Part shown: positions 35,019-45,732 of the stretch, in pieces
How the letters are laid out: every line of letters begins with the position of its first letter
How positions within the stretch are numbered: the first letter of the stretch is position 1
Origin: Rhypophila decipiens
Taxonomy: Eukaryota > Ascomycota > Sordariomycetes > Sordariales > Naviculisporaceae
Length of the DNA stretch: 64,000 nucleotides
Direction: 5' to 3'
NCBI GenBank assembly: GCA_033297075.1
Contig: MU858059.1
Location: forward strand, 186,001 to 250,000
Notes under the pieces: generated by a model
Database searches by the model: none
Told to the model about the DNA's origin: nothing
What the model saw: only the letters and a program-made list of their open reading frames with translations
Program-made: the position numbers and the translations under genes

Positions 35019-36474
35019 GGGAATATTGCTTGGCTGAGTCGATTGCCATTGTGCCAAGATGATTCTAGTTTAGAGTTACATGTAGGGACTACAAAGGGAG
35101 CGAGCGATCTTGATAAAGCGACATGGATGGAGGAGTGATAAGCATATGCTGGCTATTCTTTGCTGTTTGGGGGAGTTTGGTTATTGGATATTGTTTCTAG
35201 ATTCAGATGTCTTTAGATTGTTTGTAATCGTGTGTAAGCAGGCCAGGTCTCTCCGATATGGCATACCTCGCAAGCTGACTACTCTTTTGAGACTAGATTC
35301 CGAGGCTCGCGTCCCGCCGTCCCGGTACTCCTTGTGATGCTATTCGCTACCTCGCGTAAGTCAGCACGGGATATCTCAATTGAACATGGCATCACAGATA
35401 AGCTGGGAACTCACGCACGTCAGGTTGTCACGAAATAAGCCACACCTTCCTCCAACTTACGATCCGGGTAGATCTAGGTCGTCGAACCGACAGTCTGACA
35501 CCATCGGTGCATTTCCTCGCCGCCCTGCCGCATCAATAACCCCCGTATACGCCGTGTTTATCGATTCGGCGATATAGAATTCCGCACTGGGAATGACTTA
35601 TACCCGGGAGGCCAAGGGAAAGTCCCTGCTTTTACTCTTTTCTGGTGCGTGGCTGCGGCTGGAGGCGAACCGACCAATACAAGATCCGTTCAGCTCCAGC
35701 TGTCGGTCATCCTCGCAGCTAGCAACATGTCCCTGACCTCTTCAACGTGATACTGAAGGGAGAGGAGACCCTTGTTCCCAGCACGAGCTACATACATATA
35801 CGACAGCGCTAGTGTATGCAACCTCGTTGTGAAGTTGTGGATGTGCCGCAGCCCAGCACCAGGAACGGGCCGTGGAGGATGAAATTGAAACATGCCTCGT
35901 TGGGGCGTATTGAGCGAGGAGTTCACATTGCTCAGAGGTGACCCGTCCGGGTGGGCAGGTTAAAGTTACACAACCCCGGGCGCGGTTGTCAGAACTGAGT
36001 GTGGAAAGTAGGCTATCACGGCTTGATGTCCCCCTTTTCAGCTGCCCATTGAGTTAATATTCCCGCAAATGGGAACATGCCCACGAGGAAAGGACATCTG
36101 ACGGCAGCAAAGGATCTGCCACCACCCCTGACGGTTATCATCTTGATGGACTGTTATTTACTAACCAATCATAATCTCCAAGGCTCTTGAAGAATCCACC
36201 TCAGAATCGGTGAGCAGGCTTGAGCGACCATGGTGGCGTCCGTCTGCATCAGCTGGTGGTCTTCAGCCACGAACCAGGCCCAGCTATGGCAAAGTCACCG
36301 ACAAGGCAGCCATTGGTGCATCACCCGACATGGGGGGCTATCAAGCTCCATGCGGACCTTTGGATCATCCTGGGGCTAGGTCAGAAAATAATAAAAGAGT
36401 AGCAATACCGGGGCATTCTGGTAGGGCAGGAATCTCATTACCGCATCACCTCAACTTGACATTCCATCCCAGGG
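35019..36474. other. Intergenic, no gene recognised
   Basis: About 1.45 kb between the esterase and the Ppo gene, both on the plus strand. Only short ORFs are present. The region before 36475 serves as the Ppo promoter; no TATA box is clear. Confidence 0.45.
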
Positions 36475-39400
36475 ATGAGCATGACAGGCCAATCCCACAC
36501 AATGCCATCAAAACTAGCGGACCTCAATGAAGCCATCAAGAAGGCCTTCACTCCCGAAGCAAAATATCCCCACACTCCAGGAAATCTCGAGCCCGAGACG
36601 GTTCCCGACCTTCTCGGTGACATCAAAGCTCTTGGGTTCAAGGACTACCAGACCCTCCTCACCTTTCTCAACGCCGCAGTCACCGGCGTAGTCGATGACA
36701 ATGAGCTCCTCCTCGAGAAGCTTGTCCAGCTCCTCGCCAAGCTGCCTGCGTCATCCAAGGAGGGCAAGCAGCTGACAGATGGCCTCCTGACTCAGCTCTG
36801 GCTGGCTCTTGATCATCCTCCATGCACCTCTCTTGGCCCAGATTTCAAGTACCGGTCTGCCGACGGCTCCGGGAACAACGTCAACCACCCGGGCCTCGGT
36901 GCTGCCAACACGGCCTATGCAAGGACGGTGCCGCCCATGACTTTTCAGAACCCGAACCAGCCAGACCCATCGCTGATCTTTGACACCTTGATGTCACGGG
37001 GCGACAAATTTGTGCCCCATCCTCAGGGTATCTCGAGCATGCTGTTCTACCTGGCAACCATCATCATCCATGATATTTTTCAGACAGTACGTTGCATGAG
37101 AATTTGCTTTTGAATGGGTGTAACTGACGTCGATGCCTAGTCGTCTTCGGATTACAACATCAACCTCACCTCGTCCTATCTGGACCTGGCTCCCCTCTAT
37201 GGACGAAACGAGCAGGAGCTCAAGGCGATGAGGACTTTTTCAGACGGACTCATCAAGTCTGACTGCTTCAGCTCAAAGAGGATTCTGGGCTTCCCGCCTG
37301 GATGCGGGGTTCTCCTCGTCATGTTTAACAGGTTCCATAATTATGTGGTGACCCAGCTCGCAAAGTGAGTCTTTGTCTTCTCGTCTATGTCTAGTACAAG
37401 TGTCCGTCTGACCGTCAACAGGATCAACGAAAACGGACGCTTCAGCAAGCCCAACCCTGACAAGCTCAGCGGCGATGCGTTAAAGGCAGCGTGGGTCAGA
37501 CACGACAACGATCTGTTCCAGACTGGCCGGCTCGTCACATGCGGCCTGTACGGCAACATCATCCTGAAGGACTATGTTCGGTCCATTCTCGCCCTCAACC
37601 GAACTGATTCGGTCTGGGACCTCGACCCTCGCAGCAAATCGGGCAAGAACGTTTTTAGCCAACCCTCCCCACAGGCAGTGGGCAACCAGGTCTCGGCCGA
37701 GTTCAATCTCATCTACCGCTGGCACAGCGCCATCTCACAGAGGGATGAGAAGTGGACCATTGACGAGTTCACTCGCCTTTTGGAGGGCAAGGATCCTAGC
37801 GAGGCCAAACTCGAAGAGGTTCTCCGAGCCCTGTCCAAGTTTGAGCGGTCCATGTCCGATGCGCCTCAAGAACGCACATTCGCAGGTGTTGCTCGCCACT
37901 CCGACGGTACCCTGGACGATGATGCACTTGTCAAGATTCTCAAAGAGTCAATTGAAGACGTCGCCGGGTCCTTTGGGGCCAACAAGGTGCCCGACTGCAT
38001 GAAGACCATCGAGATTCTGGGAATCATGCAAGCTCGGTACTGGAACGTTGCCACTCTCAACGAGTTCCGTGCCTTTATGGGGCTCACCCGGCACATCACG
38101 TTTGAGGACATCAACCCAGACCCAGTAGTTGCCAAGAAGCTGCAGGACCTCTACGACTCTCCCGACGCCGTCGAGCTCTATCCCGGCCTAGTTGCCGAGA
38201 AGCCCAAGCCGGCCATGTCCCCAGGCAGCGGGCTCTGCGTCAACTACACCACCAGCAAGGCCATTCTGTCGGACGCTGTCGGCCTGATCCGCGGCGACAG
38301 ATTCTACACGGTCGATTACACGCCCAAGAACCTCACAAACTGGGCCTACAACGAGGCCAACTACGACAACTCTGTCAACCAGGGCCACGTCTTCAGCAAG
38401 CTCATCTTCCGCGCCTTTCCCAGCCACTTTGCGCAGAACAGCATCTACGCCCACTTCCCCCTGGTGACTCCGGCCGAGAACAAGAAGATACACGACAGTC
38501 TGGGCAGCTCGCACAAGTACTCCTGGGATCCTCCCAAGCGCAAACCCGAACTGGTCCTGATCCGTTCTCACGCCGCAGCAAAGACCATCTTGTCCAACCC
38601 AAAGGACTTTAGAGTCGTCTGGGACGAGTCCATCCTCCACGCGACCCAGCCAGCCGGTGGTGACATCAGCAAGATGTTCTGTCTCGCGGGCGACAAGGAC
38701 ATCAACAAGGACAACCGCGCCCAAATCACCAAAGCCCTCTACTCCCCCCCCAACTGGGCCGAAGAGGTCCGCGCCTTTTGCGAGACCAAAACCACCCAGC
38801 TGTTCAACAAATACACCATCCCGTTCATGGCAGGCGGCGCAAGAGAACCTTTGAGTCTCGTCCACGAAGTCGACATTGTAAGGGACGTCATCAGCCTAGC
38901 CACGACCCACGCTATGGCCGCCATGTTCAGCCTGCCCATCAAGACCCCCTCCACCCCGCACGGCATCTACACCGAGCACGAGCTCTACGCCGTGCTGGGC
39001 GCCATCTTTATGAGCATCTTTTTCGACGGCGACGTAGCCAACAGCTTCAAACTCCGCGAGACAGCCCAGAAGCTCGCGCAACAGCTGGGCGGGTTGATCA
39101 CACTGAACGCGAAAGCAGGTGTCCTCTCTGATATTGCCAAGACCATCTCTGGCGCGGTCCATTTCAATGGCGGAGAGGCTGAGCGGGAGCCTACCATGCC
39201 CAGCTTTGGGAACGACTTGATCGGGCGGATTGTGCGTCGTGCTGGTGGCGGGTCGGTGGACAAGGCTGTCTGGGGGTCGATTCTGATGACGGCTTGTGCG
39301 GGAACAGCTAACCAGACGCAGGTGCTTGCTCAGTGTCTGGATTATTACCTCGGCGAGGGGAACGAACATTTGGGCGAGATGATTAGACTTGCTGGGCTGA

Positions 39401-40187
39401 AGACCAAGAAGGCGGATGATATGCTGATGAAGTAGTGAGTTTTCTTTTCCTTTTCCTTTTCCTTTTCCTTTTCCTTTTCCTTTTCCTTTTCCTTTTCCTT
39501 TTCCTTTTCCTTTTCCTTTTCCTTTTCCTTTTCCTTTTCCTTTCCCTTTTGATGCTCACCCAGTATTTGGCAACAAGTGTGACTAACCATTTGTGAAGTC
39601 TCCTCGAAGGATCCCGTCTCCGCGGGACAGTAGCCCTCTACCGCGAAACGACCAGCGCCCAAACGATATCCGACTACCCACCCTGTTTCGTCAACCCATC
39701 AACCCCTCTTACACCAAGCCCAAATTCCTCCCCAACTCCCGAGAAGATCACCCTCCCAGCAGGAACAAAAGTATTTGTAGACCTAACCTCGGCATCACAC
39801 GATCCCGCTGCGTTTCCCGATCCAGAAAAAGTAGACCTCTCCCGGCCCACAGATTCGTATTTGCACTACGGCCTAGGGCCGCATCAATGTCTCGGGCAGG
39901 AGACCTCGCGCGTGATGATGCTTGCTATTCTGAAGAGTATCCTCGCGTATGCGGGCAGTGAGAAAGGCGGGGGGGTGCTTAAGCGCGCGGATGGTGCCAG
40001 GGGCGAGTTGAAGAGTTTTGATGCGCTCGGGGGGGCTTGGATGGGCCAGGTTGGGAGGCGGGGGCACGGGGGACAGCATGTGGAGGAGAGTAAAGTGCCG
40101 TGGAGTGGATTGAGGGTTTATATGAAGGAGGATCAGAGCGGGTATTGGCCTTTGCCGAGTTCGTTGAGGGTTAGGTTTGGGGCTTGA
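36475..40187 (+). CDS. ppo: Ppo-type fatty-acid dioxygenase / P450 hydroperoxide isomerase fusion
   Basis: CDS join(36475..37086,37141..37364,37422..39434,39599..40187), 1145 aa, the usual length for Ppo/linoleate diol synthases. The N-terminal animal-type heme peroxidase (dioxygenase) half has the distal His in IIIHDIF (H199) and the YRWH motif at 377-380, whose Tyr forms the catalytic radical and whose His is the proximal heme ligand. The C-terminal half is a P450: ANQTQ at about 908-912 matches the ANQxQ motif of hydroperoxide isomerases, and YGLGPHQCLG carries the heme-thiolate Cys1047. Both halves therefore look active. These enzymes convert linoleic/oleic acid to 8- or 10-hydroperoxides and then diols (psi factors) that control sporulation and secondary metabolism. 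The third intron (164 nt) contains a (TTTTCC)16 repeat. The start could also be Met at 36481. Confidence 0.95.
39445..39540 (+). repeat. (TTTTCC)16 hexanucleotide microsatellite inside the ppo intron
   Basis: Sixteen perfect TTTTCC units directly after the 5' splice site region of the third ppo intron (39435-39598). The strand is all pyrimidine, and the unit is mirror-symmetric, so triplex (H-DNA) formation is possible. The flanking 5' splice site GTGAGT, branch CTAAC and acceptor are intact. Confidence 0.95.
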
Positions 40188-40262
40188 CTTGCCAGGTAGA
40201 AGTTGATGGTTTCATTGTTTATGATACCTGTTATGGTTGTTACAAATGGGAGATATTAGGAA
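40188..40262. other. ppo 3' flank
   Basis: The 3' UTR region of ppo, ending at the left end of an inverted-repeat element. Confidence 0.4.
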
Positions 40263-40609
40263 GGCGCCTAATATTCAGGCACCACTACTCTCAATCGCAT
40301 ACAGGCACCAGGCCAATTTGACTTTCCAGACCAGAGGCATTTATTCGAGCTAATCAAGGCATTTATTCGAGCCAGTTAAGGCATTTATTCCAGTCCAGTC
40401 AAGGTATTTATTCGAGCTAGTTGAAGTATTTATTCGAGCTAGTTAGAGCATTTATTTAAGCTAGTCGAGGCATTTATTCCAGTCTAGACTATCTAGTCAA
40501 GGCCTCTATTCTAGCCAGTTAAGGCATTTATTCCAACAAGAGTAGTGCTTTATATATAAGAAGACCGGTGCCTGTATATGAGAGGACGGGTGCCTGTATA
40601 TTAGACGCC
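40263..40609. mobile_element. MITE-like inverted-repeat element with internal tandem array
   Basis: The 347-bp element starts GGCGCCTAATATTCAGGCACC and, read from the other strand at its right end, starts GGCGTCTAATATACAGGCACC, a 21-bp terminal inverted repeat with two mismatches. The similarity extends further inward: each arm then has a CTCTC word and a second ACAGGCACC copy. Between the arms is a tandem array of 22-bp units. It has no coding capacity. A target duplication is not certain; TAGGAA occurs at both flanks but two bases out of register on the right. It sits 75 bp after the ppo stop codon. Confidence 0.65.
40335..40540 (+). repeat. 22-bp minisatellite (about nine copies)
   Basis: Degenerate units of the type AGGCATTTATTCGAGCTAGT plus two bases are repeated about nine times, one copy with a 10-bp insertion. 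The array lies inside the inverted-repeat element. Confidence 0.85.
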
Positions 40610-41387
40610 GATAGGAATTGTTTGTTTACTTTGATCTCTCTGGTTGTCTCGAACAAAGCAGCCAATGACAGCAAAGTCATTTGTTAGGATTCATTCTCTC
40701 AAATTGAGTCTCAATTCAGGCTTCCTAAATCTCTTTGGTTTGCTAACTGTACCCTTTGTTGACCGCTTGCTTCCATCGCCCTTCACTATCAGTCTTTTCA
40801 ATCAACGACAGACAAGCATCGCCAGCACCAATGACAAGTGGCCACCCCTGAATGGTCCTGAAAACAAACCACTGCATCTCACTCTGGGAGGACCCCTATT
40901 GGGCAGCGCCCTGCATGCATGTGCATGTGTCAACGACTCAACGGGCGACCCAAGAAACGACCTGCCCAACAACCCAACAACGGCGACTCCATTTTTGGGT
41001 TGCTTGGGAATTGGGCCCTCGCCCGCAGTCGTCAGGGCTAGTCAGTCTGTTCTGCCAATGCAAATGGGCCACAAGTGAGACTCCAGTCATATGTTCTCCT
41101 GCTTGGATAATGGATTCAGGATGATTGGTTTTCACAACGCATTAGGTCATGATGGGCAGCTGCTGGGTAAAAATGGGGATCCACGACGACAATGATGCCG
41201 ACAGCAAACAGGACCTGTTGTCTGTTTGTCTGCTACTTTGTCTCTCAGTCCATTCCCTTTCTAGTAACGGAATTACTCTTTTCAACACAGCTCCCGAGCT
41301 TTGACTTTCCGCTCTTCGTTCTGTCCTTTTCCTGTCCCGCTATCCTCCATTTCTTTGCGTGTGCTGCTTGCTTTCTTCTCGACTTTC
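40610..41387. other. Intergenic, no gene recognised
   Basis: This is the upstream region of the four-TM membrane protein gene. One ORF of 144 codons (40644-41078) has no domain and is considered chance. Confidence 0.4.
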
Positions 41388-43397
41388 ATGTCTGCATCAC
41401 CATACTACAACCCATCCTTGAATCGCAGCCGGTCCCATCGGTCCATCTTCAGGGAAGAATTCGACTCGGAACCCCTTTATCATCCACCTCCCCAATCCAA
41501 GTCCCCCAAGATGGGCCCCTATCATCACACCAGCATCAACATGACCAGAAGCACCATGTCGTCTCCCACCCCGCGAGAAGTCCGCCGACTCGCTTCCGAC
41601 CACGACTTCATCTACCAAGCATCCCCGCGACCCAAACAGCTAGGATGGTGGGCCTTTCTCGCCGCGAACCTGTCCATACCAGCGGCAACGTGCATAGGGA
41701 CAATCTTTTCCATCGTCGCAATCGTCTACACCAACTCGACAAGCAAGCAGGTTCTTGACTGTCCAGCGTGGGCGACAAGCTGTCCTCGAGCCGACGACTG
41801 GACCATCGACCACCTCGGGACCGTTCAGGGAATCATCACGCTGCTGTTTCTCATCGGGCTCGTGGCGCTTGCTTACGCCGCCCTGGCAGTGTGCGAAGCA
41901 GCCGTTTGGCCTCTGCTTTCGCGGCAGGTCTTCACCATCAGCGAACTCGAGGCCTATCTCTCGACCACCCGTGGTTCCCTCTTGTCTGCCCCGAGAGCCC
42001 TCATGGCGACCAAGACTGTCGCCACGGGTCTCGTGCTGGCTTGCGCAGTGGTCGTCACTCTTCTTCCCCTCGCCGCAGCCCCGCTGGTGGGATACGCGTT
42101 TACACCGACACTTGTACCTGTGCAGCTCGAGGGCAACTATTCCACCTCGAGCGCAGGCATCACCCAGCTGTACGCTCAAACCGACCCTCCAACATCAGTC
42201 ATGGTCGACGTGATGGCCGAGTACAACTCCTGGGCAACCGATCCGTCCTCGGAGCCACTCCCGGAATACAGAGACTGGTATATCGACCGGGAGATGCTCG
42301 CGCAACGGGGGGGCTTCTCAGGCAGCGCCATCAAACTCCAGACGTCTGTGACCTGCCAGCCACACCCGGTCAAACAGAGAAAAAGAGACGGCCTCCTCTG
42401 GAACGCGTTTGAGACCAACATGACCCGAACAAGAGAGTCTCTGTCCGGGAAGAACGAGTCAGCAAAAGCAGAGAGCAGCCATGTCTGGGTGCGCTCCCTG
42501 CCGCAGCTGACAGTCTGGGTCGACAACTTTGCTTTCGTCTCGGACCATCGCACAACCGCGACTTTGGTATTCGCCGCCTTCAACGGAACCATCCAAGGCG
42601 GCGAATGGACGCCCGTCATCCTAGGCAACACGACAGGCGCGTCGTCGATAGCATGCAAAGTGGACATTGAAGCACAAGACGACATCCTCACCGTGACTGA
42701 GCCCGACATCTTTATCAACACCCAACCGGGCGCAATCCTCTCATCCATAAACAACACCCTGAAACCGAGCTCCATCAACGAGCTCCTCCTCTGGTTTACC
42801 GTCGCGCCACTCCTAGTAGGCAGCAGCGTAGACGGCACCCAGCCCATGTTTTTCAATTCCACGCAGACCAACACCGCAGTGGCGTATACCTCGTACACCC
42901 CGGCAGCCGCAGAACGAAACACATGGACCATGAGCGGGATAGAGTCCATGATCCGGCTCTCAGTCGGGGCCCTCGCCCAAGCCACATCCACCACCACCTC
43001 CCCATCCTCCTCCCAAACAGAAACCACTCAAACCCTAAAATCAACCATCAAATCCCGCAAAATGGACCCAGCAAGATCCCTCTTGCTAATTATCCCGCCG
43101 CTGATCATCTTCGCCGCGGGAATAGCAATCAGCGTATGGAACACATGGGTCCATCGCCGGGAAGGGATTCCCGTCATGAGGATGGCGGGGTTGGGCGAGA
43201 TGTTGAAGAGTACGCAGACGAGGTACCTCGGCGAGCTGTGCGCCACGGACGCGGCAAAGACGTACCTCCCTTCTGAGACGGGGCGCGTCGAGGTCAAGTT
43301 TGGGGTTGACAAGGACGGGGTTGTTGGGCTGGCGAGGAGCGTGAGGGGGTTGGATGGAACAAGGAGGGTAGATTTTCAGGGCCCGGCTGCTGCTTGA
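41388..43397 (+). CDS. Fungal four-TM membrane protein with large extracytoplasmic loop
   Basis: A 669-aa single-exon gene. The ATG at 41388 (MSASPYYNPS) is preferred over the upstream in-frame start at 41301, because it gives a soluble polar N-tail. Four hydrophobic segments are visible at about residues 86-113 (FLAANLSIPAATCIGTIFSI), 140-166 (GIITLLFLIGLVALAYAA), 205-235 (TGLVLACAVVVTLLPLAAAP) and 565-583 (LLLIIPPLIIFAAGIAISVW). The roughly 330-aa loop between TM3 and TM4 has many N-glycosylation sequons (NYS, NMT, NES, NGT, NTT, NNT, NST). This layout is common to a large family of uncharacterised fungal integral membrane proteins. The function is unknown. Confidence 0.8.
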   Translation: MSASPYYNPSLNRSRSHRSIFREEFDSEPLYHPPPQSKSPKMGPYHHTSINMTRSTMSSPTPREVRRLASDHDFIYQASPRPKQLGWWAFLAANLSIPAATCIGTIFSIVAIVYTNSTSKQVLDCPAWATSCPRADDWTIDHLGTVQGIITLLFLIGLVALAYAALAVCEAAVWPLLSRQVFTISELEAYLSTTRGSLLSAPRALMATKTVATGLVLACAVVVTLLPLAAAPLVGYAFTPTLVPVQLEGNYSTSSAGITQLYAQTDPPTSVMVDVMAEYNSWATDPSSEPLPEYRDWYIDREMLAQRGGFSGSAIKLQTSVTCQPHPVKQRKRDGLLWNAFETNMTRTRESLSGKNESAKAESSHVWVRSLPQLTVWVDNFAFVSDHRTTATLVFAAFNGTIQGGEWTPVILGNTTGASSIACKVDIEAQDDILTVTEPDIFINTQPGAILSSINNTLKPSSINELLLWFTVAPLLVGSSVDGTQPMFFNSTQTNTAVAYTSYTPAAAERNTWTMSGIESMIRLSVGALAQATSTTTSPSSSQTETTQTLKSTIKSRKMDPARSLLLIIPPLIIFAAGIAISVWNTWVHRREGIPVMRMAGLGEMLKSTQTRYLGELCATDAAKTYLPSETGRVEVKFGVDKDGVVGLARSVRGLDGTRRVDFQGPAAA

Positions 43398-43574
43398 GGT
43401 TGGATGATAAGAGGTGTGTTGGAATACGAACACGACGAAACAGCGATCTACCTACCCCCATTGTAGTTAGACTGGGCTAGCTGGTCACCAACAATAAAAC
43501 CCTGATTTCGTGGCAGCACCTCGTTAGAATAGCTTCCAAATCAGCTTCCTTCCCCGCATGCCGAGAAATCAAAG
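43398..43574. other. Short intergenic region before the tRNA-like gene
   Basis: No feature beyond the 3' flank of the membrane protein gene. Confidence 0.4.
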
Positions 43575-43665
43575 GGTTGTGTGGTGTAGTGGTATCACTC
43601 TGTAAGCTGAATTGCTTCATCAGCAGTACCTTCCGGCGACCCCGGTTCGATTCCGGGCACGACCG
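43575..43665 (+). tRNA. tRNA-Gln(CTG)-like gene with intron; anticodon arm atypical
   Basis: The acceptor stem GGTTGTG/CACGACC pairs over seven positions, and the T arm CCCGG-TTCGATT-CCGGG is perfect. The A box TGGTGTAGTGG and B box GGTTCGATTCC are consensus. The spacing leaves about 19 extra bases, as for an intron after position 37. The 5' half (CACTCTG....CTGA) and 3' half (TCCGGCGACCCC) most resemble fungal tRNA-Gln, which would give anticodon CTG, and the putative intron contains CAG complementary to it. However, position 33 would be G instead of the universal T and the anticodon stem has a U-C mismatch. It may be a pseudogene or the isotype may be different. Confidence 0.55.
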
Positions 43666-44556
43666 TCCCTGTTTATTATTTTGCCCATTTTATCATCTAT
43701 AACCAACCCCTTTTGGCTTTGCTCTGTTGAGTAAATGAAGTAGTGAAATTATTAGCTAGCTGAGGAATTACGAAGATGAAGACTGTCGCAAGGGCAAGCA
43801 AGGCTTTGGCGTGTAAGGAAGTGCAAACCTTGGTTCACAGTGCAAGATGGGAAGTTTTCCAACCTCCAGCGAGGGAGACGTGATGTCCAGGATACTCCAG
43901 GATAATTGGTCGGAAATTGGCTTGAACCCTCCTCTAGGGATAATGGCTTAGAGTTTGAGCTATGTCCAAGCTGAGCCTTCTGCCGACCACTGCATTCATT
44001 TCCCTCCACCTCTATGGCCCCGCCTCCCAGATAACAGGCGGCTGGTGGCCGGTGTGGTGACTATCAAAACTCTAAATCATGGGGCCGGTGAAGATGGGAC
44101 GGAAGTGGGTGTATGCGTCAGGACCCCGCGACTCGTACCATGTTTGTCAGGGATTTTTTGTATCAGCTGTCCTCTGAAAACACTGGAATTCAAGCTTCGT
44201 CTGATTACTTGGAGGTCTCGTGTGTGAATAGCTGGTAGATATCCTCCTCTCATCTCAGCCTTTAGCGCCTCTCAGGCCGCAGGCAACTTTGATCATCCCA
44301 TCTTTTCTTGAAAATACCGTCCCCTCGCTGGTTCAGCCGTCTGATCTGTCTATCGCCCCACTAGGCTCGTTTCTTTCTATAAAGCCTCCTTTCTCAATCC
44401 GCGAGCCATTCTCCTCTCCTTCAAAGAAACACCACCACGTTCTGCTCATCTTCTTGGACACTCCGGTATATCCTCCCGAAACTGGTCAAAAAGCCCACTC
44501 GACTCTCACTCTTTGGCGACTATTGTCCCACCATCATTCCCATCCATCTCGCCAAA
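43666..44556. other. Intergenic, promoter region of the Cys-rich secreted protein gene
   Basis: No gene is recognised. A CTATAAAGC word at about 44377 may be the TATA element for the gene starting at 44557. Confidence 0.4.
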
Positions 44557-45349
44557 ATGCTGTGCATGGTTACTGCCTTGGTGGCTTTTTTGGCCGCGCC
44601 CGTACGTCCCTTGTTCGCTCCCACCCAAACATTGAACCCAGATTGCTGATTTTGTTACAGGTCCTGGGCCTGCCAGTGCAAGCGCCCATCCCTGGCTATG
44701 GTGTAGAGGACATCGTCTGGGGCGTCGACGTCTACGGCAATGGCACTATCGTCAACATCACCGGCACCGTCCAGAATGTCTTGTCCCACCTGAACGAGCA
44801 CAACCCGGCTCTGGTCAAGAAGATCCTTGCTTCTCACCCCAACGCCTCCGATCATCACGAAGAAAAGGCCCAGAGGATTCGTTGCATCGACAAGATGGAC
44901 CCAGCCCAAAACATTTTCGGTTGGGATGTGGCCGGACCTAAATGGATTCATGACGGAGCCAAGTACTTGCAGGGTGTCGGTGGACAACCTACCAACGGCC
45001 CCGGACCAGGCAACTGCGGGCGGGTAAGCTGCGAATATCATTCAGCCATTTGGTGGTGCAATGACAACAACAAGCCGATCACCCTGCCCAGCTTCAGTAC
45101 CATCGGCTATTGTGCGACAAACGCATGCGACCTCTGCCCCGACTCTTGGAGCCCAGACCGGTGCCTCGGCCAAGGCTTTGTAAGTAATCACATCTCATTA
45201 ATTTTCCTTGTTTGTTGTTTCCGACCTCTCTTGGTTGAGCTGAGATAATATGTGTGGACTGAGAAGGCGAAAGGCTGACATATCTTGGTGGTTCATAGGA
45301 CACGGACGGCTGGAACTGCATCGTGCGTAGGGATGAAGACAGCTGCTGA
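44557..45349 (+). CDS. Small Cys-rich secreted protein (effector-like)
   Basis: CDS join(44557..44601,44661..45179,45299..45349), 204 aa. The introns are 59 nt (CTGAT branch) and 119 nt (CTGAC branch). The signal peptide (MLCMVTALVAFLAAPVLGLP) is split by the first intron. The mature protein has two early NxT/NxS sequons (NGT, NIT) and about ten Cys concentrated in the C-terminal half: CID, NCGRVSCEYH, WWCNDNN, YCATNACDLCPD, RCLG, WNCIV and a final Cys. The last exon is only 16 codons. I do not recognise the family. Size, signal peptide and cysteine spacing fit fungal secreted effectors or extracellular signalling proteins. Confidence 0.8.
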
Positions 45350-45732
45350 GAGGCCTGGTATGGTTCGGCCCAATACAGATTTGTCTTTTTCACGCCTTAC
45401 ATTGTTCTCCTTCTCCATGGGCGTGGAACGACGAGGCGTGAAGAAGCACGAGGGGGGCCATTGGCAGGACGTTTTCTAGAGCGAGTCAGCAGCCAAGAGG
45501 GACTTGACCGCTCCACCATTCTCCTTGGGATGGCCAAAGTCAACTGGTTCCTTTACTCATGGATGGAATTACAGACCTGGCTCTACCTCGGCAACTTGGT
45601 GGAGATATGTCACCAAATAAAATCTAATTTACCTAACTGTTACATGTAGTTATTCAACCCTTGATTGTGATACAGTAATCTCAACGGCCGGCTACATTCA
45701 CAAACGTGCTATAACATGATAGCAAAGCCCCC
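45350..45732. other. 3' flank, nothing recognised
   Basis: Only short ORFs are present. Confidence 0.4.

Noticed and set aside
38188..38865. 225-codon minus-strand ORF within ppo
   Set aside because: Antisense to the P450 half of ppo; Val/Gly-rich translation typical of a shadow.
39345..39662. Minus-strand ORF with a long Lys-Glu repeat
   Set aside because: The repeat is only the translated (TTTTCC)16 microsatellite of the ppo intron; the rest is antisense to ppo exons.
42176..43027. 283-codon minus-strand ORF
   Set aside because: Antisense to the four-TM membrane protein gene, which has clear TM segments and sequons.
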